Shown here: positions 10,401-17,240 of the stretch, in pieces
How the letters are laid out: each line of letters begins with the position of its first letter
How positions within the stretch are numbered: the first letter of the stretch is position 1
Assembly (NCBI GenBank): GCA_028565635.1
Contig: JAOXYB010021404.1
Coordinates: 1 to 17,240 of the forward strand
Reading direction: 5' to 3'
Source: Phoronis ovalis
Taxonomy: Eukaryota; Phoronida; Phoronidae
DNA: 17,240 nt
Translations under genes and position numbers: made by a program
Notes under the pieces: generated by a model
Told to the model about the DNA's origin: nothing
Seen by the model: only the letters and a program-made list of their open reading frames with translations
Database searches by the model: none

Positions 10401-13400
10401 TGTAAGAATGTGTTGAGTTAAAAGGAGAAGCAAATGAACAACCATTTTTTTTGTGCAGACCACAAGCTTTGCTGCTTCTAGAAAATGTAGATGCATAACG
10501 CTTTGATAAACTGCTGAGTTGAAAGTTAAAAGTTCATGGTGTTTGTATAAATTGTATAACAGGTACAAAAAATTGATTACTGTAAAATATATAAAATTAC
10601 ATGTATAAACATCACTGCAGAATATCTGTTTTAATAGGGTTTGGTATAACTGATTATATTACAAACAAATAGAGACTGAGTTAATGCTAGTTTGCATTAT
10701 CAATGATCCTAGAACTAATTATTTTGCATGCAGTTGTGTGATCATATAGTTGACAAAAATTATATTTCTAGTAAAACTTTCAGAGTGCATCGTGTACAAA
10801 TATACTTTTTGGAAAACATGATTTGTGGGCACTACTAATTATAATCTATTCAAATTAGCTTTTAATTAAGGCAATGGGTGAAAACTTGGTGGTGTTGGCA
10901 TTGGACTACTTCCTTCGTGACTTAGTAATGAGTTTTCCAGAGATTGTGACCATTTAAAACACATTTTTTGTGCAAAATTTGTTTGAATCTTACCTTAAGC
11001 AAATATTGAATATTTTAGGAGATATATGCTATCAAATGTTTAGATTTGAGTAAGACGAGTTATAACACAATCAGTGCTTCATATTAATCAAATCATATAT
11101 TTCATGTGTTATGATACTTATTCATGTGGAGATATTTGGTTGAGATTACCGTTATAATACTACTAAAAAAATAGAAGTGTAAGAGAATTTATTTTTTGTA
11201 GCACTTCGGCAAGTTTATGAAATTCAGTTTCATAATTTTGATTAAAAATTCATTATTGTATTTTTGAGCAGATTTTTTGTGCTACATTATCTTCACTTGC
11301 TATCAATCAAAAGGGCTTTTGACCTCTCCCAAATTTCTTGTTAATGGGTTACCACGACTGTCATATGATCTGTACAATGCGCTAACTTAAGTTCTATGGC
11401 GCGTGTAAATAAGCTTAAGTAAATGATGCATATCAATTTTGCAAAAACTATAAATATTTCTAAAACATATTTTTGCAAGTTGTCTGGTTGTACGACATGT
11501 AAATATGTCATTTATATGTTTTGCAATGTTTTTGTAAAATGTGAAAATTTGAGGGATATGCTATTCACAGAAATAATGTTACAGTATTATTTTCCTATTT
11601 TAGTTATTCATGTTGAGTTTGTTGTATGGTTTGCTATGGTTATAGTCATGCAACATCTGATGTTGTTGTGGGACTGGCATGGAAATGTATGCAGCTGTGA
11701 CTTTACATTACATCAGTGTTCTTACAGCTAGTGGTGCATCCTAAGTTATCTTTTCATACTAGCTGTTTACTAAATAGTTTATTATTTGTATTCCTTTACT
11801 TTGTTATTACCAGTTAATAGCAGCCTTCTGAACACAAACCAAAAATGGCAAAATTTTAGTTTTTTGTAGAAACTGTCTGAGAATTTGAAAGATCTGCTGA
11901 GCTATCTAAAATAGAATTTGAATGAATTGACTTAATTAGAAACACTTCTTGCAATTTTTTAGAATGCTATTCGTTACATTGTCTTTGGACATGTTTGTAA
12001 AAGAACAAATATCCCATGATTAGTTTGTACAAAAAAAAATCCCACTAACAAACAACAAACATTTTTAGAGAAGTACAATTATTGGTATGAATAGTAGTAA
12101 TAAGGATGCATTAATTACTGCAATTAGATGACAGTGGTGTCTGCTTGATATTCACATGTCCCTTAAATTCACTTTAATGCACTTATCAATTAATACCTGC
12201 TCACTTTATTGTGATAGCTGTCTTTCATGCTGGTTTCTTACTATATACACCCACCTTGGCATAACTGGCATTTTGTACAAAATTCCATTTTTTATTTTCT
12301 ATTATACATACAATCATGTAAATTATAACATTTTCTGCATTTCTGAAATCACATTTATTAATTGTGGTCACAATATTATTTGATAATGTGCTCTTTATTT
12401 TCCTGCATTATTTATTAACTTCAGTCCGCAGTTCTTACCATATTCACATTTTTCTCCCAAGTGGCTCACACTACTGCATAGGGACTACGACCTTTCAGGT
12501 TTTCAAATGGCATATAGGCTTTCTGCTGATCAAACAAGTCATTTGTTCGAAACTTGGATGTCTTGTCTTTCATGAAAGTATATTAGAAGCACTTACCAAA
12601 CTAATTTAGCCTTTTCTAAGTTTTTATATATAGAGGACTAACACTTAAAGGATGTTTGTGCCTGGGGTAGTGGAGAACATTTTAAAATGTTATAGTATTG
12701 CAAACAATGAAATGATGGATGGGTCAGTGCACCATAGACAAAACTAATAAGTTAAACTTCTGTCTTTTCAGCATACAGCTATAATTACTAACTAATTTTG
12801 TTGGATTTATTAAAAATATGTCTGTAGATTACATGTACACAAATGAAGATAATGTACACAAAGAAACCTGGGACAGTTGTATATTTTTCAGCTGCTGTAG
12901 CATATAAATTCAGATACTTTAAATAATAGTTTATCTTGAAAATTGAGACTATATTCTTTTTGACTTGCTAGTTGTTTTTTTAACCATTTTAGGTTGGTTT
13001 TATCGTGGGTATATGTTTGCCATGCTATGAATTATTAGCATCTATTCTACCTGAAACTCAACCTATGGCTAATGGAGCTAGGTAAATTATGATTATTTAT
13101 TACTACTGATACACGATTATTATTGACTATTATATCCTATTGCATTTTACAGTGTAGCTTGAACATTGGTGCAGTACATGTTCAGATTTATATAGATTTT
13201 TCCACAGTTCTTACATTCTCAATTACAGTTTACGCATTGTTAGCTCACCAGCCAAAGACATTCAATGCATTAAAAATATTTGTACTTTTTCATGAAATAA
13301 AAATAGAATTTATGCCCACAAAATAATCTAATTACTGGTATAAACGTGAAATACAAGAAACTGTAGATGGAGCACCTTAAATTCCATGCACCTGACTTGT

Positions 13401-13497
13401 TACTTTCAGTTCCAATTTGAAGAAATGGAAGGAATTAGCCGAAAGCCAAAAAGAGGATAAAAAGCAAGATAATAACAACACTAAAAATGAAGTATGA
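4290..13497 (+). CDS. PDE10A: PDE10-type cyclic nucleotide 3',5'-phosphodiesterase, C-terminal exons (5' partial)
   Basis: Class I phosphodiesterases hydrolyse cAMP and/or cGMP to the 5'-monophosphates using a two-metal centre. One exon set (4290-4496, 6288-6409, 6710-6821, 9304-9384, 12993-13081, 13410-13497) totals 699 nt, or 232 residues plus TGA. It covers the catalytic domain from the metal-binding signature [12 protein letters not shown] to the C-terminus. Assignment to PDE10 rather than PDE5, 6 or 11 rests on [28 protein letters not shown] and [10 protein letters not shown], which read closely like vertebrate PDE10A. The N-terminal GAF domains and first metal ligand lie upstream of the window. 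The unusual point is that two exons exist as tandem alternatives (A1/A2 and B1/B2; see their entries). All splice sites are GT-AG and phases are consistent. The C-terminal tail is short and rich in Lys, Asp and Asn. Confidence 0.95.
4897..4918. repeat. CAAGATGGC-type palindrome, copy 1
   Basis: CCAAGATGGCCACCATTTTG followed by GG is an imperfect palindrome: the left part CCAAGATGG mirrors CCATTTTGG. It shares its core with the copies at 5568 and 5989. Confidence 0.6.
5568..5604. repeat. CAAGATGGC-type palindrome, copy 2
   Basis: Inverted arms ATGGTAGCCATCTT and AAGATGGCGGCCAT flank a short TGATCC centre. The arms match except at two adjacent positions. AAGATGGCGGC also fits the known YY1 recognition core, but nothing here shows that it is bound. 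Confidence 0.7.
5989..6010. repeat. CAAGATGGC-type palindrome, copy 3
   Basis: GCCATCTTGAATCCAAAATG followed by GC is nearly the same 22-mer as the centre of copy 2 (5576-5597). This shows a repeat family rather than independent hairpins. Confidence 0.7.
6288..6409 (+). CDS. PDE10A: PDE10 catalytic-domain exon
   Basis: 122 nt, phase 0 in and phase 2 out; the final AG starts an Arg codon completed by the next exon. It is bounded by TTTTTTAG and a near-perfect donor CAG|GTAAGT. It encodes [18 protein letters not shown], then GNRAKLKEL, ending DNIADHR. ATDLAL and the charged helix after it are characteristic of PDE10/5/11. Because it ends in phase 2, the next exon must start by completing that codon, and both A1 and A2 do. 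Confidence 0.94.
6410..6709 (+). other. Intron before exon A1
   Basis: 300 nt with no second feature. It ends in a pyrimidine-rich acceptor CTTCCCTCCTCGTAG. The minus-strand frames at 6208-6480 and 6572-6763 overlap exons and are shadows. Confidence 0.85.
6710..6821 (+). CDS. PDE10A: PDE10 alternative exon A1 (fourth metal-ligand Asp)
   Basis: 112 nt: one base completes Arg, then 37 codons ending in phase 0 at CAG|GTAGAA. It encodes [20 protein letters not shown], then [17 protein letters not shown]. The Asp of ACDL is the fourth metal ligand of class I PDEs. ACDL is the usual family form, so A1 looks like the canonical version. It is paired with A2 (7645-7756), which has the same length and phases. 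Confidence 0.93.
6822..7644 (+). other. Intron between duplicated exons A1 and A2
   Basis: 823 nt, far above the length at which two exons could be kept apart by steric hindrance of splicing factors. It contains a small imperfect hairpin around CTGCTTTAC (7152) and GTAAAAGCAG (7174-7183). No further copy of the exon is visible. It ends with TTTGTCTGTGTAG. Confidence 0.8.
7645..7756 (+). CDS. PDE10A: PDE10 alternative exon A2 (duplicate of A1)
   Basis: 112 nt with the same phases as A1: one base completing Arg, then 37 codons, ending CAG|GTTTGT. It encodes [20 protein letters not shown], then [17 protein letters not shown]. Identity with A1 is 18/37. The metal-ligand Asp, KPW and QRN are kept, while ACDL becomes AADL and two His residues precede the motif. 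The conserved phases, splice sites and key Asp argue against a dead copy. Splicing A1 directly to A2 shifts the frame and gives TGA at the twelfth codon of A2. Confidence 0.9.
7757..9303 (+). other. Intron between exons A2 and B1
   Basis: 1,547 nt of AT-rich sequence with no recognisable gene, RNA or additional exon copy. The acceptor before B1 (ACTATGAACATAG) has a weak pyrimidine tract, as expected for a regulated exon. Confidence 0.75.
9304..9384 (+). CDS. PDE10A: PDE10 alternative exon B1 (canonical invariant Gln)
   Basis: 81 nt, phase 0 to 0, ending CAG|GTATAA. It encodes [19 protein letters not shown], then ADELPQSQ. The MMDRDK and ELPQ motifs are PDE10-like. The last residue, joined to VGF in the next exon, is the family's invariant glutamine that binds the purine ring (Gln817 in human PDE5A, followed by the clamp Phe820). 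B1 keeps it, so it is the canonical version of the pair. Confidence 0.93.
9385..9744 (+). other. Intron between duplicated exons B1 and B2
   Basis: 360 nt. It carries a long-range inverted repeat (9426-9440 with 9563-9577) and a weak acceptor before B2 (TATGGTTACCAG). The 80-codon open frame at 9610-9852 starts in this intron and only picks up B2 by read-through. Confidence 0.8.
9426..9577 (+). repeat. 15-nt inverted repeat within the B1-B2 intron
   Basis: GAAATGATCCCAGAC at 9426-9440 is the reverse complement of GTCTGGGATCTTTTC at 9563-9577 except at one base. In pre-mRNA it could form a stem closing a loop of 122 nt. It may be a splicing-control structure or the termini of a tiny old MITE. 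Confidence 0.7.
9745..9825 (+). CDS. PDE10A: PDE10 alternative exon B2 (invariant Gln replaced by Glu)
   Basis: 81 nt, phase 0 to 0, following ACCAG and ending GAG|GTATTC. It encodes [19 protein letters not shown], then AHELPQLE. Identity with B1 is 20/27 residues and 59/81 nt. The final codon is GAG (Glu) where B1 and the whole PDE family have Gln, so the spliced product would read LEVGF instead of SQVGF. No alternative donor near 9825 would restore Gln. Several differences from B1 are synonymous, which suggests selection on the protein. Joining B1 and B2 together would keep the frame and add 27 residues. Confidence 0.9.
9897..10273. mobile_element. MITE-like element flanked by TTAA
   Basis: GGGTTAAAT is directly repeated at 9894-9902 and 10267-10275. 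Inside it the ends are inverted: GGGGAGGTTACT (9906-9917) against AGTAACTTCCCC (10253-10264), and GGGGTGC (9933-9939) against GCACCCC (10227-10233). The centre near 10085 coincides with a 9-bp-arm palindrome. Diverged direct repeats starting AAAATGGTAGT lie at about 10010 and 10153. TTAA target sites are typical of piggyBac and Kolobok families, but no transposase is present to decide between them. Confidence 0.6.
10081..10100. repeat. Perfect palindrome at the centre of the MITE-like element
   Basis: TTTTTGCAA, two A residues, then TTGCAAAAA. The arms are perfect, and the position at the middle of the element supports a fold-back structure. Confidence 0.8.
12993..13081 (+). CDS. PDE10A: PDE10 exon with hydrophobic-clamp Phe
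   Basis: 89 nt, phase 0 in and phase 2 out, between ATTTTAG and AG|GTAAAT. It encodes [19 protein letters not shown], then [14 protein letters not shown] directly follows the invariant Gln (or Glu, from B2). Its Phe corresponds to the purine clamp residue (Phe820 of PDE5A). The Cys-Pro-Cys-Tyr stretch resembles IPCYTTL of PDE10A. There is one copy only. Confidence 0.94.
13082..13409 (+). other. Last intron of the phosphodiesterase gene
   Basis: 328 nt with a standard donor GTAAAT and acceptor TTGTTACTTTCAG. The frame at 13123-13326 has no motif. Confidence 0.85.
13410..13497 (+). CDS. PDE10A: PDE10 terminal coding exon
   Basis: The first base completes Ser, then 28 codons and TGA at 13495-13497. 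It encodes [13 protein letters not shown], the terminal helix of the catalytic domain (compare NLSQWEKV in PDE10A), followed by a hydrophilic tail [14 protein letters not shown]. The tail has no motif that I recognise. Confidence 0.93.
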
Positions 13498-13913
13498 GGC
13501 CACTTTATATCAATGTTTCATGAACTTTAACATATGTTGAACATGCTAAATTAAATGCAAGATGCATCAGTTGTAGATTGTGTGTAGATGCTGTTTAGTT
13601 GTTCAACATTATTCCACATGTTTTTTGAAGTCTCAGACTAAATACATACAAATGATGTGCCTAAAAGGTTTATAAATGTTCCGTCCAATGAATGTATTTC
13701 AGCTGTTGTCTGTGATATTTGTTTCGTAAAACTAAACCACAAACAGAAACTGCGGCAAGCTTCTTCAAATAGCACTGTAAAGTTGATGCTAACCTGTGGT
13801 ATTACATAATTGTACTCTGAGGGACAGACTTAAATCCAGTTAAGATTGACAAGCACAGTATTGGTAAGCAATATCAGGGCAACATCTGATGTAACTGTGT
13901 AACAAGAAACTTT

Positions 13914-13919
13914 ATTAAA
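13914..13919 (+). terminator. Candidate proximal poly(A) signal ATTAAA
   Basis: ATTAAA lies 417 nt after the stop codon. It is the common variant hexamer, without a striking downstream GU-rich element. Confidence 0.35.
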
Positions 13920-14374
13920 AGGTCTTTAAAAAAGACAGGCACTTGAAAAGCTATTTAGAAATCATGTAATTACTAGTAATAGGATAATGCAAAGTATAAA
14001 GAACAGAATTTTAAAAATTATGTCTTGAGAAAAGAACTGTAATAGCTGTTCAAGAAAGACAGTGAAATCTGATTTGTGCATCTTTGATGCAACTATAGAG
14101 GTAATGAATTTAACAGATTGAATTTTAATCATGAACATTGCGAACGGGCCAAATACCCAACCAAATTTTTGGAAAACCACAATGCGCATCAACCAAATTA
14201 GAGGGGTTAATTTCATATTAACATCCATACGAAGTGAATACACTCTTAGAAAAACTGCTATTGATTAATTAGTTTTATCTGCAAAAAGATTTGCTAGGTT
14301 TAGGATAATTATTACCTTTTCCAAAAAAGCATGTACCTTCGTATGTGTTTTTTTGAAATTTTTACTATCAAATT

Positions 14375-14454
14375 AAATTGGAACGTGTAATAAGACAAAA
14401 AAGATTATGACATTTGATTCTTTCGTGGGTTTGTTTTATTTCGCGTTCCAATTT
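14375..14454. repeat. 11-bp perfect inverted repeat
   Basis: AAATTGGAACG (14375-14385) and CGTTCCAATTT (14444-14454), separated by 58 nt. It belongs to a patch of related GTTCC-containing repeats up to about 14680. Confidence 0.75.
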
Positions 14455-14467
14455 CCTTCAAAGTGAG

Positions 14468-14672
14468 TTGTCACACGTTCCACAGAAAATTGCTAATTTC
14501 TCAAAAAGACAGGCTCTTTGATAAATGTAAGAATCCGTTTTGAAAGAACACGTCGTATGCTGTTTTCCCTCCAAGATATTTCCAAGTTTATTGATACATT
14601 AGGAGATATGGCCATGTTTCTGCATCGAAGCAACAGAAAAATGGCCACCCCAAAAGTCTTGTCACATGTTCC
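14468..14672 (+). repeat. Direct repeat of TTGTCACRYGTTCC type
   Basis: TTGTCACACGTTCC (14468-14481) and TTGTCACATGTTCC (14659-14672) match at 13 of 14 positions. ACACGTTCC also pairs with GGAACGTGT at 14380-14388. Confidence 0.65.
14610..14646. repeat. Hairpin with 13-bp arms
   Basis: GGCCATGTTTCTG (14610-14622) against CAGAAAAATGGCC (14634-14646): 12 of 13 positions pair, around an 11-nt loop. Confidence 0.75.
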
Positions 14673-15195
14673 GTGAACGTGTTATATTTTGAAAACAACT
14701 TCCTTTTGTAAAATATGTACCCTTTACTTGTAAGCGTTATGTGCCCAGTTGAAAAAATTACTCCTACATGATTTTTCATTCCTGCATGCTTACCTGACCC
14801 TTTCTGCCAAGTGCCTCACTCCCAGGGGAATTCAATACACTGAAAACTATGTTTTCATTTGTTTAATTTAATTACTTTTGCGCAGATATATTGTAAATAG
14901 TTATGTGCATTAAATTATTTTTAACCATATACTTTTTATACAATTACCCAAAATATTTTCACTGCTGTATACAAACATTACATCAAGCTAACATTCAAAT
15001 CCAACAACCAATTTTTTCAATCAAAATAATAAATCCGTAAATAATTTTTTTGCTACAAATATCATCCTGTCAGTGGTTCTTTTTAAGGCAGTAGCCTGTT
15101 GTAGGTTTGATGCATAAATGACCAAAACTATTTTTATTGATGTTAGTTTTAAAAACTGGAATAAGGACATCGTACTCATCAGGATGCATAGTTTT

Positions 15196-15226
15196 GTAAC
15201 ATAATGGTGTCAAAACATTATGTTAC
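15196..15226. repeat. Hairpin with perfect 11-bp arms
   Basis: GTAACATAATG (15196-15206), a 9-nt loop, then CATTATGTTAC (15216-15226). Confidence 0.85.
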
Positions 15227-15360
15227 ATTCAGATACTTCTGTTAATAAGAATCTTTTATGAATCTTGTGTTTATTAACCTGAAAGCTGTCGTTTTAATTT
15301 TGATAAGCTTAACATAAACCTAATGCCTATGTAACAATACTGTGCTTCAAACTTAAGGTA

Positions 15361-15964
15361 GCGAATATTGTTTGGCACAATTTATTCACACTTATACTTT
15401 AAGCTAAATTTTAGCTAATTAAATGAAAAGATAGAAGGACATACATCTTTTGAAAATATACAACTTAAACTTTTTAAATCTGTAATTTATTTTTCTCTGA
15501 GTATATCATTTGACCTGTACAATTTTTGATAAAACATCAACTTTGGAAATATAAAGTACAAATGAATATACGATTAAAGCTATGTGGTTGAAACTTTACA
15601 AAAATAATTTTTAATAGCCACAAAAATGTCTCAGATTTTTGAAATTTTACTTTGTTCAAAAGATATGAATTTTTGAAGTTTATGCATCAGAAAAAAATCA
15701 ACAAAATTGAGATGATGAAAATTTGAGAATTCATTTTTTTTTTAAATTTCAAAAATGTTTACGTTTCAAAAATTTAATGTTTTACCCAAAGTGGCAACCG
15801 AATAACTCACATGACGTACTCCGAGAAAAATAAATTATAGATTTAGAAAGTTTGAGTTGCCTGCTTTCAGAATATATATACTTTTATTTGTCTATCTTTT
15901 CAATTAAAACTAAAATTTAACTTAAAGTATAAAGTGTGAATACATTGTGCCGAACAATAATCGT
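15361..15964. repeat. 600-bp fold-back element with about 190-bp inverted arms
   Basis: GCGAATATTGTTTGGCACAA (15361-15380) is mirrored by TTGTGCCGAACAATAATCGT (15945-15964). Similarity continues inward: CACTTATACTTTAAG, GAAAAGATAG, AATTTATTTTTCTC and AAAACATC/T occur in both arms at matching distances. Pairing fades near 15556 and 15755, leaving a loop of about 200 nt. There is no transposase and no clear target duplication. If the distal poly(A) site is used, this element lies in the 3' UTR and would form long double-stranded RNA. Confidence 0.82.
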
Positions 15965-16145
15965 ATTCTATAACCAGACCATTTACAAGATTTAGTACTT
16001 GCTGATCGACTTACTATAATTATGTGAAATGTCCAAAAGGATAAAAAACAACTTTGTACGTGCTTTGTCAGATAGCAACATTGCCTGGACTCTGGTGTAT
16101 ATAGTTAGTCACTTTGGCTGTTAGTTGCTTTGTTCTTGCATAATA

Positions 16146-16153
16146 TGTAAATA
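16146..16153 (+). promoter_or_regulatory. Pumilio-type site TGTAAATA
   Basis: TGTAAATA fits the Pumilio consensus UGUANAUA and overlaps an AATAAA at 16150-16155. It would matter only if this is transcribed as 3' UTR. A single 8-mer is weak evidence in AT-rich DNA. Confidence 0.3.
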
Positions 16154-16247
16154 AATGTATAGTTGCACAGGTTATACTTGTATTCTTTAAGCCTAAATAC
16201 CATTATAATGCCAACACATTTATCATGTGAATGTTTAGATACCTCTA

Positions 16248-16253
16248 AATAAA
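16248..16253 (+). terminator. Candidate distal poly(A) signal AATAAA
   Basis: AATAAA is followed within 10 nt by tandem TGTC units and TTTTTGTTG, which resembles a GU-rich downstream element. It is the best-formed plus-strand polyadenylation context after the phosphodiesterase stop. Confidence 0.5.
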
Positions 16254-16255
16254 AT

Positions 16256-16271
16256 CTGTCTGTCTGTCTGT
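16256..16271. repeat. Short CTGT/TGTC tandem repeat
   Basis: About four units of a CTGT tetranucleotide lie immediately after the AATAAA at 16248. Confidence 0.8.
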
Positions 16272-16298
16272 TTTTGTTGTTTTGAATTGAAATTTAGT

Positions 16299-16311
16299 TT
16301 ATTTCAATAAA
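16299..16311. terminator. Back-to-back TTTATT/AATAAA
   Basis: TTTATT (16299-16304) and AATAAA (16306-16311) place a poly(A) hexamer on each strand within 13 bp, between two convergent genes. Confidence 0.3.
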
Positions 16312-16702
16312 TCAGTCTACTGTTACAATTATCTTTAATTGATGTGAATATTAAAAAAAGAAGTAAATAATTATATACAATTGTGTTTACAAGCTATATT
16401 ATTTTTCCCTTTGTGTCAAACTTCTTATTATAAAAACATTTTCTTTTGATCTTAAAAATTTCTCATTTTTTTAATGATACTGAAACAATATAATTTCAAA
16501 AACAGGCTATCAACACAGTACTTACGACCTTAGTCATCTAAAATATGTGTGTATGCCACAACAGCAAATTAAAATAACTGCCCTTTCTCACATATTTTTC
16601 AAGAAACTGATTTATTCCAAGAGGACATCATGCTGCTTATAAAGCATAGTGCAAGATTTGAATAATTTTTAACAATTAACTTTAAAGATTAAACATGGAT
16701 TA
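16312..16702 (-). other. 3' UTR or downstream flank of the P450 gene
   Basis: AT-rich with no ORF. It holds the candidate minus-strand poly(A) signal at 16616-16611. Confidence 0.5.
16611..16616 (-). terminator. Candidate poly(A) signal of the P450 gene
   Basis: TTTATT on the plus strand reads AATAAA on the minus strand, 87 nt beyond the P450 stop codon, a usual distance for a short 3' UTR. Confidence 0.5.
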
Positions 16703-16886
16703 TCAACTTTTAAGTGGTTCTAAATGGAGCCATAGCCCAGTTTTAAGTCTTAACACGATGTCCGGTATAACATCCTGATCCTCATAACTGGTTTTGTTCT
16801 CATTCAGAACCCAACGAAACCGCTTCAGCATTAATGCCATAACCACCTTCAGTTCGTTTAGAGCAAAGTTTTGTCCTATACAATTC
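16703..16886 (-). CDS. P450 terminal exon with haem-ligand Cys
   Basis: 184 nt. The first base completes the Arg of PRNC, then 60 codons and TGA. It follows acceptor AACTTTTCAG. It encodes the axial Cys of NCIGQNFALNELKVV and the C-terminal beta region ending DIVLRLKTGLWLHLEPLKS. Confidence 0.93.
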
Positions 16887-17166
16887 CTGAAAAGTTATAA
16901 ACCAAAAAACTATCTTTTCATTTTATTCAAGTACATCATTGCTGAATGGAAGTTTAATCTGCAGCTTATAGATTTATCGTTCAGAGAATTTACATTGATT
17001 GCAGTAATTGCTAACCAAAATAAAAAATACTAAGAATTAGCCTACCTGGGTCCAGCTGAGAATGGTATAAAAGAATGTGAAGGCCTGTCCTTTATTTTAT
17101 CAGCAGCAAATCTTTCTGGGTCATACACATTGTGGTCCATCCAGACATCATCATCATGGTGGCCCC
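16703..17166 (-). CDS. CYP4-like cytochrome P450, last two coding exons (5' partial)
   Basis: Microsomal P450 mono-oxygenases insert one oxygen atom into lipophilic substrates such as fatty acids; the CYP4 clan typically does omega-hydroxylation. Exons 17166-17046 and 16886-16703 splice through a 159-nt intron. The first carries HHDDDVW and the meander motif YDPERF, and ends FIPFSAGPR. The second starts NCIGQNFALNELKVV. Together they give the haem-binding signature FSAGPRNCIGQ, with the Cys as axial haem ligand. The protein ends LEPLKS before TGA at 16705-16703, the usual C-terminus length after the haem loop. NELKVVMAL following the haem signature favours the CYP4 clan; the exact subfamily cannot be told from this fragment. 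The gene is convergent with the phosphodiesterase. Confidence 0.93.
16887..17045 (-). other. Last intron of the P450 gene
   Basis: 159 nt with donor AG|GTAGGC and acceptor CTTTTCAG on the minus strand. It splits the Arg codon just before the haem cysteine. Confidence 0.88.
17046..17166 (-). CDS. P450 penultimate exon with PERF motif
   Basis: 121 nt in phase with the next exon: two bases finish a codon, 39 codons follow, and a final AG begins Arg. It encodes GHHDDDVWMDHNVYDPERF and then the start of the haem loop, FIPFSAGPR. The acceptor TTTTTTGGTAAG has a good pyrimidine tract. Confidence 0.9.
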
Positions 17167-17240
17167 CTTACCAAAAAAGAAGTCTTCTGTTAGTATTCGA
17201 GAAGTGGTATATCTTAGTATTCGAAGACTTAAATAAGTGG
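17167..17240 (-). other. Upstream P450 intron with branch point and short repeats
   Basis: On the minus strand TACTAAC (17195-17189), the ideal branch-point heptamer, lies about 22 nt before the acceptor. TTAGTATTCGA is directly repeated at 17190-17200 and 17214-17224. AGTCTTC (17181-17187) and GAAGACT (17223-17229) form an inverted pair enclosing it. Confidence 0.6.

Larger units (their letters stand above)
9826..12992 (+). other. Large intron before the VGF exon
   Basis: 3,167 nt. It contains a TTAA-flanked MITE-like element (9897-10273). The rest is AT-rich with no further PDE exon copy that I can see. Open frames at 11423-11731, 12156-12383 and 12364-12609, and one on the minus strand at 10344-10568, have no recognisable motifs. 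The acceptor at its end (TTGTTTTTTTAACCATTTTA plus G) is strong. Confidence 0.75.
13498..16260 (+). other. Probable long 3' UTR or downstream flank of the phosphodiesterase
   Basis: About 2.7 kb without a convincing ORF; the minus-strand frames at 13962-14243 and 14588-14779 have no recognised motif. ATTAAA at 13914-13919 could end a short UTR. AATAAA occurs at 15028, 15829, 16150 and 16248. The last is followed by a TGTC tandem and a T/G-rich stretch, which makes it the most typical poly(A) site. Which of these is used is not known. Confidence 0.5.

Noticed and set aside
11423-12609. Three plus-strand ORFs of 75-102 codons
   Set aside because: No domain signatures, low complexity, and located inside an intron without splice-linked partners.
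13962-14243. 93-codon minus-strand ORF
   Set aside because: No recognisable motif, AT-rich composition, and it lies in the probable 3' UTR of the opposite strand.
1-17240. CRISPR array, rRNA, tRNA or prokaryotic operon features
   Set aside because: No regularly spaced repeats, no cloverleaf and no compact gene arrays; the gene structure is plainly eukaryotic.

Overview
The window is AT-rich eukaryotic nuclear DNA: short exons with GT-AG introns of about 0.16 to 3.2 kb, no operon or ribosome-binding-site architecture, and many fold-back repeats. Gene content (a PDE10-type phosphodiesterase and a CYP4-like P450) and repeat style point to an invertebrate metazoan, perhaps a mollusc or other lophotrochozoan. 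The species assignment is inference.

Layout. 1-4289 is probably an upstream intron of the phosphodiesterase. It holds a GC-richer fold-back repeat (86-431), a long decayed transposon-associated ORF on the minus strand (about 663-3115), and a short unexplained minus-strand ORF (3433-3585). From 4290 to 13497 the plus strand carries the 3' part of a class I cyclic-nucleotide phosphodiesterase of the PDE10 type, with exons at 4290-4496, 6288-6409, 6710-6821 (A1), 7645-7756 (A2), 9304-9384 (B1), 9745-9825 (B2), 12993-13081 and 13410-13497 (stop). The first exons and the gene start lie outside the window. 13498 to about 16260 is the probable 3' UTR or downstream flank, with a 600-bp fold-back element (15361-15964) and a good poly(A) signal at 16248. 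On the minus strand the last two coding exons of a CYP4-like cytochrome P450 lie at 17166-17046 and 16886-16703. The two genes converge tail to tail.

Main result. Two adjacent exons of the phosphodiesterase catalytic domain are each present as a tandem pair. A1 and A2 are both 112 nt, have the same phase, and their products are 18/37 identical. B1 and B2 are both 81 nt, have the same phase, and their products are 20/27 identical. All four have intact frames and GT-AG sites. Using both A exons or neither gives a premature stop, so a productive mRNA should contain exactly one. The last residue of the B exon is the invariant purine-binding glutamine of the family (Gln817 of human PDE5A). B1 keeps Gln and B2 has Glu. 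The locus could therefore make four catalytic domains (A1/A2 x B1/B2), two of them with an altered nucleotide-selectivity position. Expression of these isoforms cannot be seen from DNA.
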